Origin: Rhizophagus irregularis
Lineage: Eukaryota > Glomeromycota > Glomeromycetes > Glomerales > Glomeraceae
DNA: 64,000 nucleotides
Assembly (NCBI RefSeq): GCF_026210795.1
Contig: NC_089434.1
Span: 4,650,001 to 4,714,000, forward strand
Direction: 5' to 3'
Under the pieces are notes generated by a model that had not been told where the DNA came from, did no database searches, and saw nothing but the letters and a program-made list of their open reading frames with translations. How positions within the stretch are numbered: the first letter of the stretch is position 1; the number at the start of each line of letters is the position of its first letter. Both the position numbers and the translations under genes were made by a program. Of the stretch, positions 35,153 to 46,639 are shown one piece after another.

Positions 35153-35846
35153 AGATCAACTGTACTAATTTTCGATCTTCAAATTTTTTACACCTGATCA
35201 ATAACTTCAGAGTGTAATTTTAGCATTTTGGATTTAAGTAAATCAACTTTGTAAATTAAGGGAAAATTATTCAGTATGGTCAAATCTACCCACATATCAA
35301 TTATCATGAATTTTTGATTAATTCTCATAGCGCAATTAGTGTTTATATTTTATACACCTGATCTGTAACTTCAGAAGTAATTTCAGCACTTAGCTACTAA
35401 GTAAATCGCCTTCATAAATTAAGTGATAAATGTTCAGCATAGTCAAATTTACTTATATTTTAAATTACATGAATTTTGATTAATACTCATGACGCAATTG
35501 TCATTATTTGTAATAGTACTAATTTTTGATCTTTTATTTTTTATTTTTAATATAAAAATACATTTTAAACTTTAAATAAAGAATAATAAAGAGTATGTGA
35601 ATATTTTTTTTTAATAAAATTATAAAAGTGGTCAATAAGTTTAAATTTTTTTTATTATATTGTATAAATATGATGTTATATATAATCTAAATTTAGACTG
35701 ACATTATAAATCTGGCCAGAATTAACAAAAATTTAGCCAGATTTAATTAATTTTGGCCAACTTAATTATACTTAAAGAGGATATTGTACCACAAAATTTT
35801 TTTAGTGAAAAAAATTTGCCTTTCCTTTTTTTGTGACATTTCCAGT

Positions 35847-37233
35847 GACTGTTAGTAATACATTTTTTTTTCTCACGATGATCTCTATATTTTGATTCGA
35901 CAATTACGCGTTTTATGATTATATGATTAGACGCAGTTCCCATCTCAAATTTTACAAAATCTCCTAGAGAAAATTGTTCAAAAAATTAAATACGAAAATT
36001 CATACAAAAAATTCATTCTCATAACTAAGCTATAAATTTCCTTTCCTACATTAAATTCAAACTTTCATTATTCTTTGTAAAAAAAAAAAAAAAAAAAAAT
36101 TCAAAAAATCAATTTATTAAAAAAATTTCGCGAATATTAATCACGGATCAACAATTTTTTTTTTATGGAAATTCAGTCGCACAAACATTCATTATTGTCT
36201 CGAAATTCTTATTATTCAAATTATTTTACTAATGACTTGCTATTGATAGGAAAAAAATTAATAATTCTTTTAATTAAACGTTCCATCCATTTATATTTTA
36301 AATGGATAAACTTTTTTTTTCTTCAATTTCGTTCATATTTTGGTAAAATTATGAAGATTTTGGGCTACACTCTAATTGAATGACATAAACGAAGATTTAT
36401 CAAAATTTATATTATTATATAAAATTCATTAAAAATAATTGAAAAGAAGTTTGATATAGCTCTCACTTTTAGGTGGTTTATGTGTTAGAAGAATTAAGAT
36501 TGTTTTATTTGCTTTTTTTTAAACAATTTCAATTTCTAAGAACTTGGGGTGATACTAGACGAAAATGTTAGTGAAAATTATCGACTTATTGATGAAATCT
36601 ACAGATTTATTCAAAAAATATGTATAAAGTTATCTATTAACAGAAATTCAAAATTTATTTTTTTAATTTTTGCATGCGATTTAAAATTTGTATAATAAAA
36701 ACTATGTAAAAAAAATTTGATTAGAGGCAAAAAATGGTTAGTCAGACAATCTCTTCAATACTATTATGCAGCCGAGAAAAACCTCGAAAATTCTTTCGTT
36801 CCGTGAATTGTGATACAAGTGTATATAATATGCAATTTTTTTTTTATAGATAAATAATCATGTGACAATAAGAATATCTAATTTTAAAGATCAGAAACAA
36901 ATTCTTTAGGATATAGCAACTAGGCGTGTATAAACAATTACGCAAATAAATATGCAAAGGAGAGATATCATATGCAATTCATTATGATAATAAAGTTCGG
37001 ATCAAAAAAATAAATATCGTTTATATATTTTTTAAAATCATGCAAACGTATGTGAAACATTACAGGAATTGTGTCGCATCTCGCATAATTTTTACAAATT
37101 ATTTCTCACACACAAAAAAAAATATGGCATGAAAACCTCTTGAAAAATCCTTTTTTTATACTAGTTCTGAATGATATTTTTTAAAAAAATATGTACATTC
37201 AATGAAATGCATATTGGCGATTGGCGTTATTTC

Positions 37234-37267
<34 letters not shown>

Positions 37268-39090
37268 ATGAATTTTTTATTTTTATTATTTTTTTTTTTT
37301 TTAAAAAAAAAATTGGCCCAAAGTAAAGTAATTTCTTATCAACAAATTTAGATAAATTATTACTTTTTTTATTTTTATTTTTAAATAAATTTATTTATTA
37401 ATTGATACATTTAAAATTATTTTTGAGGTGGGTTTATTGATGTACATTCCGATCATTCCGATCATGTATCATACAAATACAATAGATCTACATGCATAGA
37501 TACATTTAAAAAAAAAAATACGATATTAGATAAGGAATTCGAGATGTTGATAAAGTATCGTTTTCGCATACATCTGATAATCACGTTCAATTTATTTTTG
37601 ATGTATCAATTCATTTGACATATTTTTTTTTTTTTTGGAAAACTATGAACTTTTTCAGTTTTAATTATAATGGATATCAATAAATCAAATATTGATTATC
37701 TTACGAAATCTGAAAATACTATAAAAGTAATATGATTCCAAATATAGAAAAAGAACATGAATCGAATTTTCTTTATTGTGGTTACAATCTTAGTCGAAAG
37801 CGAATTTCCGATAAGTCATTAATAATTTGTTTTTAATTATTCAACCTTCACATAATACAATTATCCTATCCATTAAAAAACGCATAAATAGAGTTCTTAA
37901 AGAAATTATTACCATATTCGCTAAACAAAATGTTGCTAGTAAATTTAAAAAACTCCATAATATTTAACATCAAATCTGAACCCCAATTAATTGGAGAAAC
38001 TAATCCTTCCCGTAAAGTCCAAATTGGGAGAGTCAAGAAAAGAAGTACGTGTATTATCCCCCATTATCTTGGGAGATTAATCAAGACAACAACAAGGTAT
38101 TATTGAATTGAATACAAAAGATAATCATATATTCATATATTTCATGTATTAACAATTTATAATTTAATAATTAGTGATCATGTGTCTAGGTTGAGGGAGT
38201 ATTGCGACGAATGAGCTACTTTTTTATGATACCGTAAGGGAGTAAACAGACTAATCTTCCTTTTAATAACAAACATTGTGTTGTTATCTGTTTCTCTCAC
38301 AATCACTTCCGTATATATGTCCTCTTTTCTGACTTTACCAAGGTGATTCCAACTCAGGAAGAAATATTACTTCATTATATATATGCCCTCTTATTATCAC
38401 CCCGTCTTAATTTGAATATTTATTTCGTTTTTATGAATTAGTTATAAAAAAAATTAAGATTTTTGTGATGTCAATCGAACCTTCGATTGACACGTTACGA
38501 AATATATTCTTGCGACATCAATAAATTAACACGGATTTTTTTTTATTTAATTCTTAGTTTATAAAATTCTTTTTTTTTTCGTAAAATCTTAAAATTCGTC
38601 AGATATTCATTTATGCGCATTATCCGAAATTTTTTTTTTCGTATGAGATTTTTAAATATTTATGTACCTGATATTTTTTATACACATGTTATAATAAAAT
38701 TTATTCGATTATGCAAATTTATAAAAGTTAATAAATACAAAAATGGTTTAGCTTCTTTTACCACTACATATCGGCGGATTGCGCAATCACATATTCACAT
38801 GTCATTTTACTATGACAAAGAAATTAACCGTCAACTGAGAATTTAATCAATTAGAAAAAAAAAACGTATAAATAATGTTAACTTTTCTCTTCAAAGTTTA
38901 AACTCTTCCCAATATCTTCTATAAAACAAACATTAGTCCCTATAAAAAATTTTTAGAAAATTGATCAACATGTCAGTTTTTTGGGAACGAAAACGTAATG
39001 CGGACGAAACCGTATTTGACGCCAATTGGTAAAATTCATTATTTATTATAATCTTTTTTTTTTTTGCAACGTTAATTTTAATGTTTGACC
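35847..39090. other. AT-rich gene-poor DNA
   Basis: Long A and T runs (about 36079-36099 and 37230-37262) and a 10-bp-stem hairpin gtcaatcgaa/ttcgattgac at 38470-38491. A short plus-strand ORF at 38970-39031 (MSVFWERKRNADETVFDANW) ends next to a possible donor and could be a first exon of the WD40-like relic that follows. No other gene is recognised. Confidence 0.4.
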
Positions 39091-39099
39091 ATCTTTATT

Positions 39100-39270
39100 C
39101 TTCCACAAACGTATTGAGAGATCTTTACTTGCAGAAAAATTCTTCGGCAAGTAAGAGATCTCTCAATACGTTTGTGGAATCTCATCAAGACCATGCATCA
39201 CAGCGAGTAAAGATCTCAGTACGTCTGTGGAATCTCGAGACCATGCAGACTGTCGCCATCTTTACCGGAG
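39100..39270 (+). pseudogene. WD40 gene fragment with inverted and direct duplication
   Basis: 39209-39270 reads VRLWNLETMQTVAIFTGE, a WD40 blade end. Upstream, ttccacaaacgtattgagag (39100-39119) is the inverse of ctctcaatacgtttgtggaa (39162-39181), giving a roughly 30-bp stem, and the sequence agtaaagatctcagtacg with tctgtggaatctc at 39206-39236 repeats the right arm directly. The fragment has thus been copied once in direct and once in inverted orientation. No intact gene remains. Confidence 0.5.
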
Positions 39271-39369
39271 AATTGATTATAAGGAATATAATAAAAAAAA
39301 TAATATCAATAAATATTCACCACCCAAATTTTGTTACAAATATCTTAAAGAAATTGGGGAAATAGTCAT

Positions 39370-41280
39370 AATATTTAGTCATAGTAATATTTAGTTATTA
39401 GTAATATTTAGTTATATTTTATTATTTATTTATATGGCATTAAAGAAACGATAAATAAAAAATAAAAAAATAAGTATATTAAGTATTTTAAATGAGTTCA
39501 AGTCAGTAAATGATTTACCGAGTGATCATAATTTTGAACTTAATAAAATTTATTTAAATCGATTAATTTTTTATTCATTAATAAATAATAAAAATTTTAA
39601 ATATTGGATAAAGCATAAGAAAATTCATCATTCAAATTTATTTTTAATTTATCGAATCACACTACGTTCTTAGGTTATATTGAAATTTTGATCTACTTTT
39701 TTATCAACAAAATATTAATTTACTCAAAGATTCGGTGTTTGACAAATTCATAATCTAAGTCATACTTTTTTATAAAACCATAGTATTATATGTAAATACC
39801 AGCTCATTTTGAAAAGTATGATAATCATTCCAATTATATATTTTAAAAAGAAATAATTATTGTATATGTGCCTTAAAGGGCGTTTCTTTGGCCTTTCCCT
39901 TGGGCCTTTATCTTGTTTTCTCTACCTTGAAAGAATTCAATCATGACTCTCCAATGATTTTAATTCGTTTCTCGGTTACAATATCGGTACTAGTAAGATA
40001 TCATCTATAACCAATTCATCATATGATTTTTTTCCATAATATTATAAGTCTTTCATTAATCTATTAAAAAATGCATAATGATATGTGTTTTCGTTTAGCT
40101 TACATTTATTTTAAAGCCAAATCGTATTATTCCTAATAAGAACTTATTACTATTTCTTCATTATAGTCACGTGCAAGTGTATAACTCCTAAACTCTTACG
40201 TACGCACGGTGCGTACGTTAGGGAACCTGGTACTTCTTAACCATATCTCTAATCCAACATGGCGTGATTTGAGTAAAATAATTCATGTATTCAAATATTG
40301 GTTCTCTTGATAATTTATATGAAGGTAATAAAAGGTTTTCTGATTCAATCGGTAAAAAATTGGCTATTGCTTTATAATTGTATCCACCCTAATCCAGCAA
40401 CTTCACACCATTCTTCGCACCATTATCCTCATAGCACTAAACTATTTCCTTGTGAATATATATCAGTCCTATTCTAAAACGGTTATAATATTGACACTTT
40501 CTCTAAAAAATATATTGCTATTGCGAAAGACTTTCGCTCAACTATATGTGACATACACCCTTCGTTGTTATTCAATCCTACATACCTTTGAAATTATATC
40601 ATAGTATTACGTTCATTATTTCGTTTTTCTAGTTGTAAACGAACTTAATATACTTTATAAGATATTACGTTAGTTACGCTAATTAGGTCATTGTTAAAAA
40701 TAAATCTACACTAATAGTTCTCGTGTTGGTCGTCAATTGAATATAGTTATATTTCTGGGAGGGCTTACAGCAACGAAAGTAAGGGTATGTAAAAAAAACG
40801 GAACTGAAATAAGTAAAAATTAATTCAGAATATTAAATCACAAATTAAAAATATATCTATCTTTATTAAACCGAACTGAAAGAAATAATAACTTACCCAT
40901 ATAAAATTGTTAAAGGTGAAAATCAAAAACATTGGTCTTGTGAATATCGCCAGTTGGGACTAACTAACTATATTTAAAATTAGAAATTCCGTATGAATTC
41001 CGTCTAAAAATTTTATGGGGCAATTTATATACTTGTATCACAGAGCGAAACCTTAACAGGTAATATTAACTATTAATTTGGGTTTACAGACTTACAGGTA
41101 TGGGTAAAATCGTAATTTTTTTTTTAAAAAAAAAAATATTTATAAACCTATTCTTCAAGTCGACAGTAGATAATTAAATTTTAATCTTTTCAAATATCGA
41201 CTTACAAGTTACATCCCTGTGAAAATTTTTTGAAAAAGCTCTCATAAATGATCATTTTTCGACTTTGATTTCTCCTAAGA
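39370..41280. other. AT-rich intergenic DNA
   Basis: No ORF of coding character. A 21-bp palindrome (ACGTACGCAC G GTGCGTACGT) sits at about 40198-40218. Nothing else recognised. Confidence 0.4.
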
Positions 41281-41287
41281 CGTAGGA

Positions 41288-42180
41288 TGAGTGAAAAGGA
41301 AAATCTTGAAGACAAAAGTCTAACAAGAGCTAGAGTTAAAACGTTTGGTGAATTAAACTTATTGAACTAAAATTAGTTGGACGTTCCCGTAGTGATTCCT
41401 TCCTGTCAGGTTATATGTTATTATAACAACAAGAGAATTCATAATATCATTGAGCATTTCTTCAAAACTCAACTGCATTATCAATTGACCATGGTCAAAG
41501 GTGGATGCTCTGAAATTTATATAGCAGCATATCCATTACAATATTTATTAAAGAAAAGCAATAAGTCAATACCTCGCAGACTTTATTACTAACAGACAAC
41601 GATATGAAGAAACTGAATATGGATCTGATTGAAAATATTAAACAAAATCTTAATTTCAAATAGTACATTCATTGGCAGATTTTATGAAAAAAAAAATTAG
41701 CTTTAGAAGAATATGAAAGTCAAAAAAGGCTTGAATTAGAAGGAGTTAGAAAAGAGTAAGTTGGAAATAGAAAAATTACGTACTGGAAATGAAAAAGTTA
41801 AATTAGCACCAAATAATATTAGTATTACATATAATTCATTTACGGATGAACCAAGTGAAAATTCATATTACAAAATTTAGGACAAGGAAAAATGTATCAA
41901 GAAAATTGAATAACGGTACGGATCAATGCATGATAAACAAAATATGAATAATAATGAAGATATTAAAGCGGAATTAACAAAAATCACTAATAAAGAGGAA
42001 CAAAATAAAATGAAACAGAATTTTTTGAGATTAAATGCGATAAACAACAGTGAAATATATTGTAATGATTGCATGTCACGAGAAGTTACAGTTTATTATA
42101 TATATATTTATTGCTATTAAATATGACACTAATTCGTCAGATGACATTAATTCGTCAGAAATTCATGGACGAGATGATGA
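41288..42180 (+). pseudogene. decayed unrecognised gene
   Basis: Possible start at 41288 (MSEKENLEDKSLTRARVKTF), then 41377-41592 (IPSCQVICYYNNKRIHNIIE ... YPLQYLLKKSNKS), glutamate/lysine-rich pieces around 41700-41870, 41926-42120 (IKAELTKITNKEEQNKMK) and a DTNSSDDINSSEIHGRDDD segment at 42121-42170. Frames change at least four times. Domain not recognised; coding origin is inferred from the ordered low-AT segments. Confidence 0.35.
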
Positions 42181-42417
42181 CATTAATATATACATCCTTT
42201 ATATCATTATGGCTTAGTATTATTATTACTTAACATACTAGAAGGGATTTTCCTCATACGTGGACGCAAAGTTTGGTTGAAATTTGAGCATATAAAAGAG
42301 AAATTTAAGTTGGTTTAAGATATTTAAACATTCGATAGTGTACGCGTGGGGTATTTAGATAATATGACGAGCGGCTTATGAATTAATAATATTAGAATAG
42401 TTATGTACAGTCAACGC

Positions 42418-42905
42418 TCGTTATAGTGAAGCTCGTTATAGTAAATTTGGCTTATAGCGAACTTTCTTTATTCCCCCAGTTCACTTACTAATAGATCTTA
42501 TTCGTTATAGTAAACTTACTAATAAAATCTCGATGTTACTTTTTAAAAATTTTATATAGAACGTATATTATAAATTTATATTCAAATCATTAGGTATATT
42601 GTTCACGAATCACTTTAAACACAAATTTAGGATTGGTATTTCACTTTATTATTGATATTATTTGTATAAGGAATTAAATTTACAAGATCATACTATGAAA
42701 TCCAATAGAACTATTATCAGATAAAGAAATTATAAATAATTCATTGGTCTAAATATACACAGAATTGGAAATTCTTAATGCTTTAAAATCAAAAATTAAA
42801 TACTTTTGTTTAATAAAAGAAACTTTTTATTGTATTAATATAAGGTTCACTATAAAGAAATCTTTCATGTTTGTGAATATTTGTTATAGTGAAGAGCTTT
42901 GACTG
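42418..42905. mobile_element. 488-bp Tc1/pogo-type MITE at a TA site
   Basis: Ends CAGTCAACGCTCG (left) and, inverted, CAGTCAAAGCTCT (right), flanked by TA at 42416-42417 and 42906-42907. Subterminal sequence repeats a ttatagtgaa motif in both orientations. No ORF. The CAGTCAA terminus is like the pogo element at 27830. Confidence 0.75.
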
Positions 42906-44017
42906 TAGTTTATTATTTTTATTTTGTATTACTTTAATTATTTTAATAAATTGCTGTGATTAAAAAAAAAAATTAAGATATTTAATATCAAAAATACTTG
43001 TTCATTAATCATATTTTTATTTTACATTGTAAAAATATACTGATATTGAAAATTACATTTATATTGAATATTACTATAATATATTACATATTTTAACCCT
43101 TATATTAATCTAAAAAAACTGATACTTAAGGTAAATGTATAACATCATAATTTACTATTATAAGAGTAGTGTAATAAGCATAATAAAATATTAAATCTAT
43201 ATAATATTTTTTTAAACTAAAAATGTTATAAACATTTTGCATAAAGTTTATAAAGTTATAAATAGTCATTTGTTTTTTGCAAATAAATAATCTTGAATTT
43301 TAAAAGTTGAATTATTAATGAAAATTAAATAGCAATTATATAATTATATTAAATTCTTAAAAAAATATACAAAAATTAAATACAAGTGAATTTAATTTAC
43401 TAAATAATTTTATTGTAGTGACTATTATCTATAAATAACAATAATCCAAAATTTGAAATTTTATTTATTTATAGTATTGTATAACTTATTTTTTAAAGTA
43501 CTTGTTAAAATATAATAATTGCTATATAAGCGGCAAAATTTTTTTTTGCCATATTATATGAAAACCCTGAGCAATATATATATAGATAACAAAAGATCAA
43601 AATTTTTATAATAGTTCTATGCAAGGTTTTTATTAATACAAATAAGTAAATTCAATATAAAATAAGCAATCTAATCATATGACTTTATAAAAAATATTTT
43701 TAATACAAAAATCAGAAATAAAATATGATGATCATTTCCAATTGCCATTTTATTGTTTTTTTGTAATAATAATTTAATATTTCTTCATTTTTTCAATAAT
43801 ATTATCCTGACTAAAATATTTATCATAATATTTCTTTTTATTTCCTACTAACTTTAGCATATTACTATCAATTAAACTTTTGTTTCTGAAATATGATAAA
43901 CTATGTTTGATGGTATATAATATATTAAAATATTACATCCTTTTTTAATTAAATTGCTAAAAACATTAAAATGAATGGGAATATATACATGTAATAAAAT
44001 ATAGGAAATATCATTAA

Positions 44018-44522
44018 TTCGTGATCCGCCAGTGAACCATAAAATTTGACTATTAAAAGGTGGTGATAAGTTCATATATATTTTTATCAATAATTTAGAA
44101 TCTGCGATTCTGGAGAAAAAATATGGGATAACTCGCCTTCTATTAGTCACGGAGACATAAAATTATTACCATTAGATGCGTCTCAACAAGACGAATCTGA
44201 TGAACCAAATTTTATTTTTCTACGACCACTAGATGATGAGTTATCTTTAAAATTTTTAAAATACTAAATTTTTTTTTTTTCAAATTCAAATTTTCAGCTC
44301 TTATGAAAGTGTCTTTTAGTGCTTAAAATTTTTACCAGTCTTTTATTACTAAAATAGCCAAATAGCATATTTTTATGTCTATAATATTAGTTTTCATATT
44401 ATATTTTAGTAATTTGTACCTTGCATTGCCAGAACTGTAGATTCCGCGCTATTAGTAAATATATATATAACTTTCACTGGAATTTAATAGCCAAGTTTTA
44501 TGGTTCACTGGCGGATCACGAA
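44018..44522. mobile_element. 505-bp MITE at a TTAA target
   Basis: Flanked by TTAA at 44014-44017 and 44523-44526. The uninterrupted site catTTAAtag is present in copy 1 near 29020. Perfect TIRs of 27 bp begin TTCGTGATCCGCCAGTGAAC and continue imperfectly to about 41 bp. A TTAA duplication is typical of piggyBac and Kolobok superfamilies; because TTAA sits in ATTAAT, a 6-bp duplication is also possible. No transposase. Confidence 0.8.
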
Positions 44523-45189
44523 TTAATAGTTTTAACTAGTTTATCTGTATAACAATGCTTTCCATATACTTTAAAATAAACTGATATAACACATCCTATG
44601 CATATTTTATTATCATATCTTATAAATATATAATGTCCCTTTACCAATAGAAATTTACAAATTATGTTTGCATTCTCAATATTTGGAACTTATAAATTTA
44701 TAAATAATTATTAAAATTAGTAATAACAATTTTAATTTTATTTTATGCATTTAATACTTACTTTGAATTGTATTAATATAAGATTTTCTTTTATTAATCA
44801 TTTTTTTTTTTCTTGATTTTTCTAATTTTTTTATATGTAATTGTACAAATGTAAAAGCCAGATTTTTTCTATTATCTTTCTATTTTTTTTCTTTTTATAT
44901 GACAAATCTCTATTCCAAATTTTCATTTTTTGTAAAATAAGTCACAAAGTGATTTACTTTATTTGGTTAAATAGAAATATTGTTACAGGCTTAAATTTTT
45001 TTTCAAGAAGTTTTAAGCAATATGCTTTATATAATTTTCTTTAATTAATTAATAATTCAAAATTCAAATTGTCATTAATAAAATATTTGAATTTATTGTT
45101 AATTATTAATTAAAAAATAATCAGTATAATAAAATATTAAATACAGGACTGACCATCATAATAAAAATTAAATTTTAGAAATAAACTTA

Positions 45190-45347
45190 GGGCACTATCA
45201 GAAATTACCTAATATCACTTTAATATAAGAGCTTACTTCTCCCCCCTTAGATAAGATATATTATATATATAATTTCTTATATAATATTATATGTAATCTA
45301 AGATTTTTCCCTCCCCCTAAAATATTAGGTAATATCTGACAGCACCC
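45190..45347. mobile_element. 158-bp PIF/Harbinger-type MITE, copy 1
   Basis: TIRs GGGCACTATCAGAAATTACC and, inverted, GGGTGCTGTCAGATATTACC, flanked by TTA (45187-45189 and 45348-45350). The empty site is preserved in the complete P-like element (cttaccactatcac at 29705-29717). The 3-bp TWA target and GGGCACT-type termini fit PIF/Harbinger. A second copy is at 59821. Confidence 0.85.
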
Positions 45348-45360
45348 TTATTACTATCAC

Positions 45361-45739
45361 TAGAAATGTTGGGCGAAACTGAAATATTTAGTCATTTAAC
45401 AAAATTGAAATAGTTTAAACATTTAAATTAAAAGACGAAATGCCAAAATTCAATATTCCATGGTATTTCTATAGATTTTTATAAATTTCCATGGATTTTT
45501 AATTATAATAATTACTTAAAAAAAATAAATTTTATTAAAATATAATATTTTTTAAAAAGAATTTATAAAACTATTATAAATATAATTAATTTTATATATT
45601 TTTATAATAAAACTATAATTTTATATAATTAAAATTAAAATTAAAAATTATTATTATATAGTTTAGTTAATGACAAAACTGAAACTAGTTGGTGATAAAA
45701 CTGAAATTTTTGCAAAAAAAGTTTAGGCAAGTATCACTA
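45361..45739. mobile_element. 379-bp hAT-type MITE
   Basis: Flanked by ACTATCAC (45353-45360) and ACTATTAC (45740-45747), an 8-bp duplication with one C-to-T change; the empty site is in the complete P-like element. Ends TAGAAATGTTGGGC and, inverted, TAGTGATACTTGCC fit the short TAG-starting TIRs of hAT elements. The interior repeats aaactgaaa. No ORF. Confidence 0.75.
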
Positions 45740-46639
45740 ACTATTACCACCATTTAAAATTGACATAACAGTTATTTTATCAAGTAATTGAATTTGAGAA
45801 TAACAGTTATTAAATATCTTTTTATTTTCAAGATTTTCTTCTAATTGTTCATTAATCTTTTGTATTTCAGAAGAGACTTTGTTAATTGCTGTAAATAAAT
45901 CAATTTCACAATCGCTAGGTAGTCCATTTTCATCATTGTTATGTAAATTTTCTTCATCATTATTAATATTAATAAAAATTGTAGGAGTATTGTTATTAAT
46001 TGATAAAGTAGATGGCTAAATCATTCCAAGAAATTCAGCAAGTTCTCTTGCTAAATGTTGTAAATAATAAAAAGTTTGTAACATTTGTTTATCTGATAGG
46101 TAAAGTCAAAGTTTTTGCATTGATAGTTCATCTAAAAAGTCAGAATTATAATCAAAATTATAGCTTACAAGTAAAAAATTCAATACAGAAATTTTTATAT
46201 ATAAATATTTAGCAAAATATTTTTTAAATCAAAAATACCTTCATAAACAGACTTTTCTTTTTTAAAATTTAGTTTCTTATTTCTAAGTACCTTTGTATAT
46301 TATGATATTTTTATGATATCTTTGGTAGTATTTGAATGATTTCTGCAAAACTAAAATCAGTATTTATTTATCTTGCTACCAAAAAAATGCTTATAAAGTT
46401 CAGTACCAAACATCCAAGAAATTAGAATAATATTTATGATAGGTCTTGACTAATAAAACTATTAATTGATAAAGAGAAATAAGTATTGAAAATATTTGGT
46501 CAGTCAAAAAATTCTGGTTTATCGTAATAAAATTAGAATATTTTTATATAAGCGTTTTAATATAGAATTGCCAAAGATATAAGAAGAAAAAACCAGTCAT
46601 TATTAGGATCCCAGACATCTCTAAAACAGGTTATAAGTC

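Larger units (their letters stand above)
27830..35162 (+). mobile_element. pogo/Tigger-like DNA transposon, itself invaded twice
   Basis: Left end CAGTCAACCTCC at 27830 preceded by TA (27828-27829); right end, read inward, CAGTTGAYCCC, followed by TA (35163-35164). The uninterrupted target (tttgtaatagtactaatttt) is seen at 35500-35520, confirming insertion at TA. Total 7333 bp; subtracting the P-like element (with its duplication) and the 225-bp MITE (with its duplication) leaves about 2.43 kb, a normal size for pogo elements. TIRs are diverged. Confidence 0.85.
27186..35846. mobile_element. ~1.3-kb TIR element interrupted by nested transposons (copy A)
   Basis: ACTGGAAATGTCACA at 27186 recurs inverted, ending at 35846. 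Removing the pogo-like insertion (27830-35162) leaves about 1.33 kb. The interior holds four degenerate ~180-200-bp units (near 27500, 27680, 35190, 35370), each with agtaaattgactttgtaaat-type sequence, a taattaatac-type motif and a tttgtaatagtactaat-like tail. No ORF, so non-autonomous. An inverted homologous copy lies at 59177-62132. Target duplication not identified. Confidence 0.65.
43561..46601 (-). pseudogene. truncated P/THAP9-like element, copy 2, transition-riddled
   Basis: Aligns colinearly with 28558-30584 of the complete element: left terminus, last exons 8, 7, 6 and most of 5. The 5' half of the gene and the right terminus are missing; homology stops at about 46601 within exon 5. 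Differences from copy 1 are almost all C-to-T or G-to-A (e.g. ttttcgtcccct to tttttatttcct). Every exon is destroyed by stops. Three MITEs are inserted (44018-44522, 45190-45347, 45361-45739). Confidence 0.9.
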
